From Candidatus Omnitrophota bacterium (GTDB lineage Bacteria > Omnitrophota > Gorgyraeia > Gygaellales > Profunditerraquicolaceae): a stretch of DNA of 58,868 bases. Below are positions 51,001-57,000 of this stretch, one piece after another (position 1 is the stretch's first letter; every line of letters starts with the position of its first letter). The notes under the pieces were generated by a model. The model saw only the letters and a list, made by a program, of their open reading frames with translations, was not told the DNA's origin and did no database searches. The stretch covers positions 46,556 through 105,423 of the forward strand of contig JAPLLW010000017.1 of NCBI GenBank assembly GCA_026387355.1. The letters are read 5' to 3'. A program made the translations under genes and the position numbers.

Positions 51001-54000
51001 CTTCCCATGAAAAATGCTCCTTAAGCTCCTTTTTATACTTGGGTTTCTGTTCATTGATAATATGGTCGAATACAACGTGCGGAATACCGAAAACAGCATT
51101 AGCGTATTCTTCAAGAAACCTGCGGTAACAATCCCAGGCGCTCCAGAGGGCATCTCCTTCGCGTAAACCCCAGGACTTAAATTTGACCACAAGCGCGTCA
51201 AGATTATCTTCATTCATGCCTACGTTAGTAACTGTCGGCATCTGCCCGGGCATAGTAAAGAAAGCGCCGCTTCTTATAGCGACAAATAGCGGCTTATTGG
51301 AATTTCTATCGGCAAAGATATCGCCATATTTAGCAGTTATTCCGTTTACGCTGATATGTTCCTGTAATTCTCTCATTGCATCTTTAAAACGAAGATTTAT
51401 CTCTTCGGCAGACATACCTATCGGAAAGATCATAAAAGGAGGTACACGCATTTTATAAAGTATGGCCCTGAGCAATCCCATACCCTTAGCCCCAAAGAAT
51501 CCTCTTCCGTAATTATGAATCAGTCCATCTATCTTAGCATGCGTGATATCTGTCCCTACTATGTGATACTCTTGAAGAAGGGGATCTTTCCAGAGCTGTG
51601 GAGCAAGCCAGGGATACAAAAGATAAGCATCGGCCTCTTCAACAGCTGCCCGATCCATCTTCTTAAGCTTTTTCTCGGCAAACTTCAAGACTCTATCAGT
51701 AAACTTTGAGAGTAGCTTAAAAGTCGCCTCATCTTCTATCGCGCAGGTGGCAAGTTCGTTTAAAATAATCTGCCTTTTAGTGTCTTCTGTTACTTCTTGA
51801 TCATCTTTATATTTATCCGAGATAAAACGCGAAAGGCACGATAAGGGAAGCGAATTAACCATTCTCTCAACGCTCCCCTTTAGGGATATGCGAAATAGAC
51901 TCTCTGTATCTTTAATATCCCTTGCGATATCCTCTAAGAGATCTTTTATGCGGCTGTAATTTGAATCCTTCGCAGTTAAAAATAAAGCTGAATCCTTAAG
52001 CGATATAGTAATTGAGCATTTGGTCCTGTTAAGCAAAGCTATAGCCGTAATAAGCTCGAGCGCATCTTCAAAATTATCCTCATTGATCTGTGCTAATTCT
52101 CCGGAGATAACATGTTTTAATAGAAATTCTTCAAGCCGAACAAGGTATTTGTCCATAAAATACAGGGCTAATTTCTCATTTTTCAGAAATGCCCCTCCAT
52201 CAGCGTTACCAAGGTCATCAGTCCCATAATCCTCCTGGAATCGCTCGAGCATCTGGCCCGGGTCATATTCCTGTTCGGCAATAACTGCGCGCATCAATTT
52301 ATACCTTATCTTAACTATCTCCTGTATGGCTGACATATAATCATCGCAAGCTAACTGCAAGCTTAATGTAGTATCTTTAAATGAATAGTAACCCATAATA
52401 TCAGAGAATATTCCGCCATACATAGCTTGAACCCTCAGGAGACCTGCTATTATGTTACTAATCCCGCCGCTTAAAGCGTATCTTCTAGCAACTTCCTGAT
52501 ATGCCCATATGTAATCTGTTAATGCCCCTCTACTAGCAGCAGTTGACAGATTAGTGCCAAGTCTGGTATTAATAACTAGATAAATCTGCTTAAGAGCATC
52601 TTCGTTTATATTTCTTAAGCGCTCATAATCAGTCTCTCCTTGGATCTTGCGCACACGCATCTCCTCAAATAAAAGATTCATTATCTTCATCTTATCTGTA
52701 GGCACGCTTTCTCCGAGGTCGTAGATAACCCTTTGAGGGAAAGGAATATTAAATAGCGGTGTCTTTGACTTTGAGAATGCATCAACGGGATACTGCGGAT
52801 TAACCAAGACATTTTTGTCCCCTGTCCTCCAGTACTCAAGCGCCCTCTCCAGCTGGCCCACGCAGTAGACTCCCAGGTAATTATGCATGTTATCGCGTAA
52901 AACACCTTCTACGTTAACACCGTATTCCCCTGTGCGTGTACGCACTCTTAAATCACCCGAAGGCCCGGTTCTTTCCTGGCCGCTTAAGCCACCGGTGAGA
53001 AAAATAAACAATAGGCGCAGCAACTTGTAATTTCTCTCTACGATTGCTCTCGGCATATTTATTATATCAGTCAAAATCCAGAGAGTGCGGCCTCCTGCCT
53101 CAACCTCTTTAGCGCCATGGATTTTAAGCCCCATTAATAAATACGGAACCACATCTTCTATAAGCAGTGGCTCCTGAAGAATCACACTAAGCAGGGTATT
53201 AATAACCTCGTCCTGAAACAAGGCTTCATCGGCAACAATATTGCGTATATGCTTCTCAAAGGCCCTTAAGAATTCCCTGTTTCCGGTTTTTAGAATTTCC
53301 TCTGTAGCCTTAAGCATGGAAGATTTTTCTTTATCGATAGCAAGCTCGGTTTCTTCAAGTTTTCTTGCCGCAGCATAAACCCCCTTAAATATTGACCTTA
53401 CCGTATCTGTTTGAGCGTCAAACATGCCAACAAAATTATCTCCCAGAATTACCGAATTTATTAATTCTGCAGGGCTATTTTGCCCTGTGAACTTATCAAC
53501 ATGGAGCCAACTCTGAGCAAACTCTTTCATTCTTTCGGAGATACCTGATTGAGCCATTAACACATTGAGCGCATCATCATAAACAACCATTTCTTGATTA
53601 AATTGTTTTCTTAATCTCAGTACACCATTATAGGACCTACTCCAGAGAGAAAGATTTTCATTAAATATTGTTTTTAAACATTCCCGCATGGAGTCACACC
53701 ACCCATGCTCGGCAACAATTGCAATATTTGAATCTGACGTTACTTTAATAGCTTCGGAGAATTCCGTGCAGAAATTTCGGGAGATATATTCATCAATCAC
53801 AGCATGAATTAATACTTCTGATTCAGGATAGTAAAAATGCAGGATTTCTTCGAGCATGGTCAATTCAACAATTAAAGCTGGGGGCGCACGCGTTAATATT
53901 GCCCAATGCAAAATAACCTTATTTTTATGCACCATGCCCAGATTGTTCAGATGTGAGCTGAATTTAATCTTTATATCCTGCCTTGAATTTATCCGATCAG

Positions 54001-57000
54001 CCAAATTTTTAATCCTTTTATCTTGGGATATCCTGTTTAAGTGCTCTCTTACCTTTGCAGAGTACCCCTCTAGCCAGGGCTTTACTGTTTCATTAGCCTG
54101 CGAAAGATCAAGGGAAAAATCGCTGTTTAGAAGAATGAGTGTTTCTAACTCTCCCTTATTGCTTTCTCTTTGTGGATTCTCCACTCTTAAGCGCGAAACT
54201 TGTGGACTTGTCGGAAGGAGGAGCAAACTGGATTTATTTAAACAGGCCGCTGCGGTGGATTGATGGTCCCCACCAGCCACGGAAGGTGAACCAAAAACCC
54301 TTTTAATCCGCAGCGACCTAGATGTAGATGCCCGATCTACTACTGGTAAATCTATTTTATTTTCAATAACCCGGCAAAAACCTATAAGCATAGAGGTAAT
54401 ATGCGCTCTATCAATTACAGAATCTGAAATAATTTTCTCAAGTATACTATTAACGCTATGCTCAAGCCCGCTTAAAGCGCCAAACTCATGGGCAATTATT
54501 TTGTGAATATCTTCTGGATTAATTATATCGGAACGGATAATTACTAATTTTTTATCAGGATCATTTAAGGCGAGTACTTTCTTGCTAAGCAAGCTATCTA
54601 ATTCTGTAAATAGCGCAGGAGGCCCGCGGATAACCTGAACATCATGCTTCCTTTTGGATAATATACCCAAACCATTCTCCTCTAGCTTTCTAACGACAAA
54701 TAATAAACATCCCGAATCTAGTCTTTCGCATACATCAAAAGACCCTTCACGCCAGAATCGATCGAGTAAGCCAACCGCTATTTGAGTCTCCTCTGCATCC
54801 AATCCTTCTTCTTCCTGAGTCATTGCCACATCCATTTCGCGTTCACTCTTGCCGCCATTTACTTGAATAAACTTAAGCTCTCTATTCCTATATAAAGCAT
54901 ACCCATAAATACCCGGTCTGTCGGCAGTAATAACATAAACCTTCTGCTCTCCTACGGCTTCTGCTTTAGAACCAAGCGTAATTGACATGCAAAAACAGTT
55001 TGCATTTAATGCCGGATGATGATGCCCGGTGACAAAATACGCATCTAATCCAAGGTGCATTCTTTGTTTAAATCTCGCTACCTCCGCGGCGCCAAATATA
55101 CAAGAAGCCCATTTTGCATGGCATTCCGGCCTGCTAAATGTTAACTGGTAGACTATCGGATCAGCCATATCCAGAGGATTTACCTCACTTATAGTCTTAA
55201 GTGAAGCTACCTCCTGAACAGGACCGGCATGCGCAGCCAACAATTTATCTCCAGCAATAGCCAAAAGCGGGCTAGCCCTTATAAACTTCTTATAGAGCCA
55301 GAAATATACTCCGCCGTAAAGTTTAATTAAGAATCTTTTGTATGAATCCGCCTGGTTTACGTCACCCTTTGAGACATCAAGCAAATTATCGTGGTCCCCG
55401 AGAATAGGGTAGAAATTGTGCGGGTAGGCTATTTTTAAGCGCATAATAATATTCATCATCGCATCAGCTGCGAGCATCTCAGCTAGTTTAGTCTTATGAT
55501 CCTCGCTTTTCACCAGAGGAGAAATGGCACTTGGATGAATCATATCTCCTAATGTTATTAATATTGCCTTACCGCTTCTCATCTTGTCCTCAACTGAAGG
55601 CTCAATATACTCTAGTCCATCGAGCACACCAACCACCTTTGTCTTTCTCTGATGCAGTAAAATGCGGTGTAAATTAGTAATGTTGTCATGCAGATCCCCT
55701 ACAAGCACAACCTCCATATCAGCTGGCAGCTTTCTTAAATCAACCACTGCCCCACTCTGATATTTGCCTATTTTTATGGCTTTGATAAATCTTAACAGCT
55801 GATAATGCTGCGGCATAGAGTGGCGGAATAATAAATAGCTAACTAACATAGCGGCAGCAATTATCCCAAGCCACAAAGATACTACTACCGTAATCTTTCC
55901 TAAAATAGCATAAGATATAACTCCGATTATTGCTGCGTCAAAACATGGTAATTTTGCGTCTGGCTCATGGCTAATACTTTCTGTTTTTTGAGCTAAAGGA
56001 GCAGCAGGCAGGACAGGCGCGCTACCCTTTTTAGAAGTTTTATATTTATTATATAAAACTTCAAGCGCTTGAATAAATCCGGGTTGACTAACTCTCTCTT
56101 CCAAGATTTGCAGCAATCTACTTATATGCAGGGCAATAGGAGGGCAATATTTACATTCTGAATCTGGAAATCCTCTCTTGCTAACTTTTTCTACCTGCTC
56201 GCGGAATACATCCATGAAGCTCTTATTTGGATCTAAAAGATTGCCAAGCGGCTCTGTGCCGGCTAAAGCCCTATGACCACATGGATAGAACTGACCATCA
56301 GAACCTATAGTAGCGCAGAAATATGGATAATAACATTTAGTGCAAACAGTCTCCTTATCATTAACTATTGTAATCTTGATTTTATTACTATATAGCTCTC
56401 TAACTTTTCCTAATCTATGGTCAATTTCTTCTTTTTGTGCGTCACTAAGCCTACTGGGATCAAAATCCATTCTGTATTGGATGCCATGCGCTCCGGCTTT
56501 GATTATCTCCTGAGCAACAAGCTCTATGTCCTGATAATTATCAACACTAATTACAAAACCAACATGAATATAAAGGCCGGTCTTTGCTCGATCAGACTCC
56601 TCACGTAAAATTCGTATACCTTCCATAATAGCTGCGAAGCTGCTTTCTTTTACGCGTTTTGCGATATGCAGCGTTCTGCCGCTTCCGGCATCAAGGCTAA
56701 CCCTTAAATATGCCAAATGAATAAGCTTTCTTGCATATTCCTCACCTTGCCGCGTTTTTAAAGTCAACCCTAACCCGTTGGTAAACATCCTGACGCCCAC
56801 ACCATTCTTTTTCAGGATTTCAATTGCTTCAAGAGTCCTTGGATTTACCAATGGATCTCCAGTTGAACCAACTAATTTTACAAACCTTACTTTATCGCCA
56901 TCGACTTCTGCATCTGATATTTTCCTGATAATAGTAGGCAAATTCTGGTCAATTTTAAGAAGATCCGGCAACCTTTTTTCTTTTCCCCAACACCATTTAC

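Noticed and set aside
50842-51213. 123-codon minus-strand ORF in another frame, and similar ones at 43.8, 44.9, 46.2, 46.9, 48.6, 49.3 and 52.7 kb
   Set aside because: They overlap the giant frame in a shifted phase, contain no domain motif, and are basic/Arg-rich as typical of out-of-frame readings.
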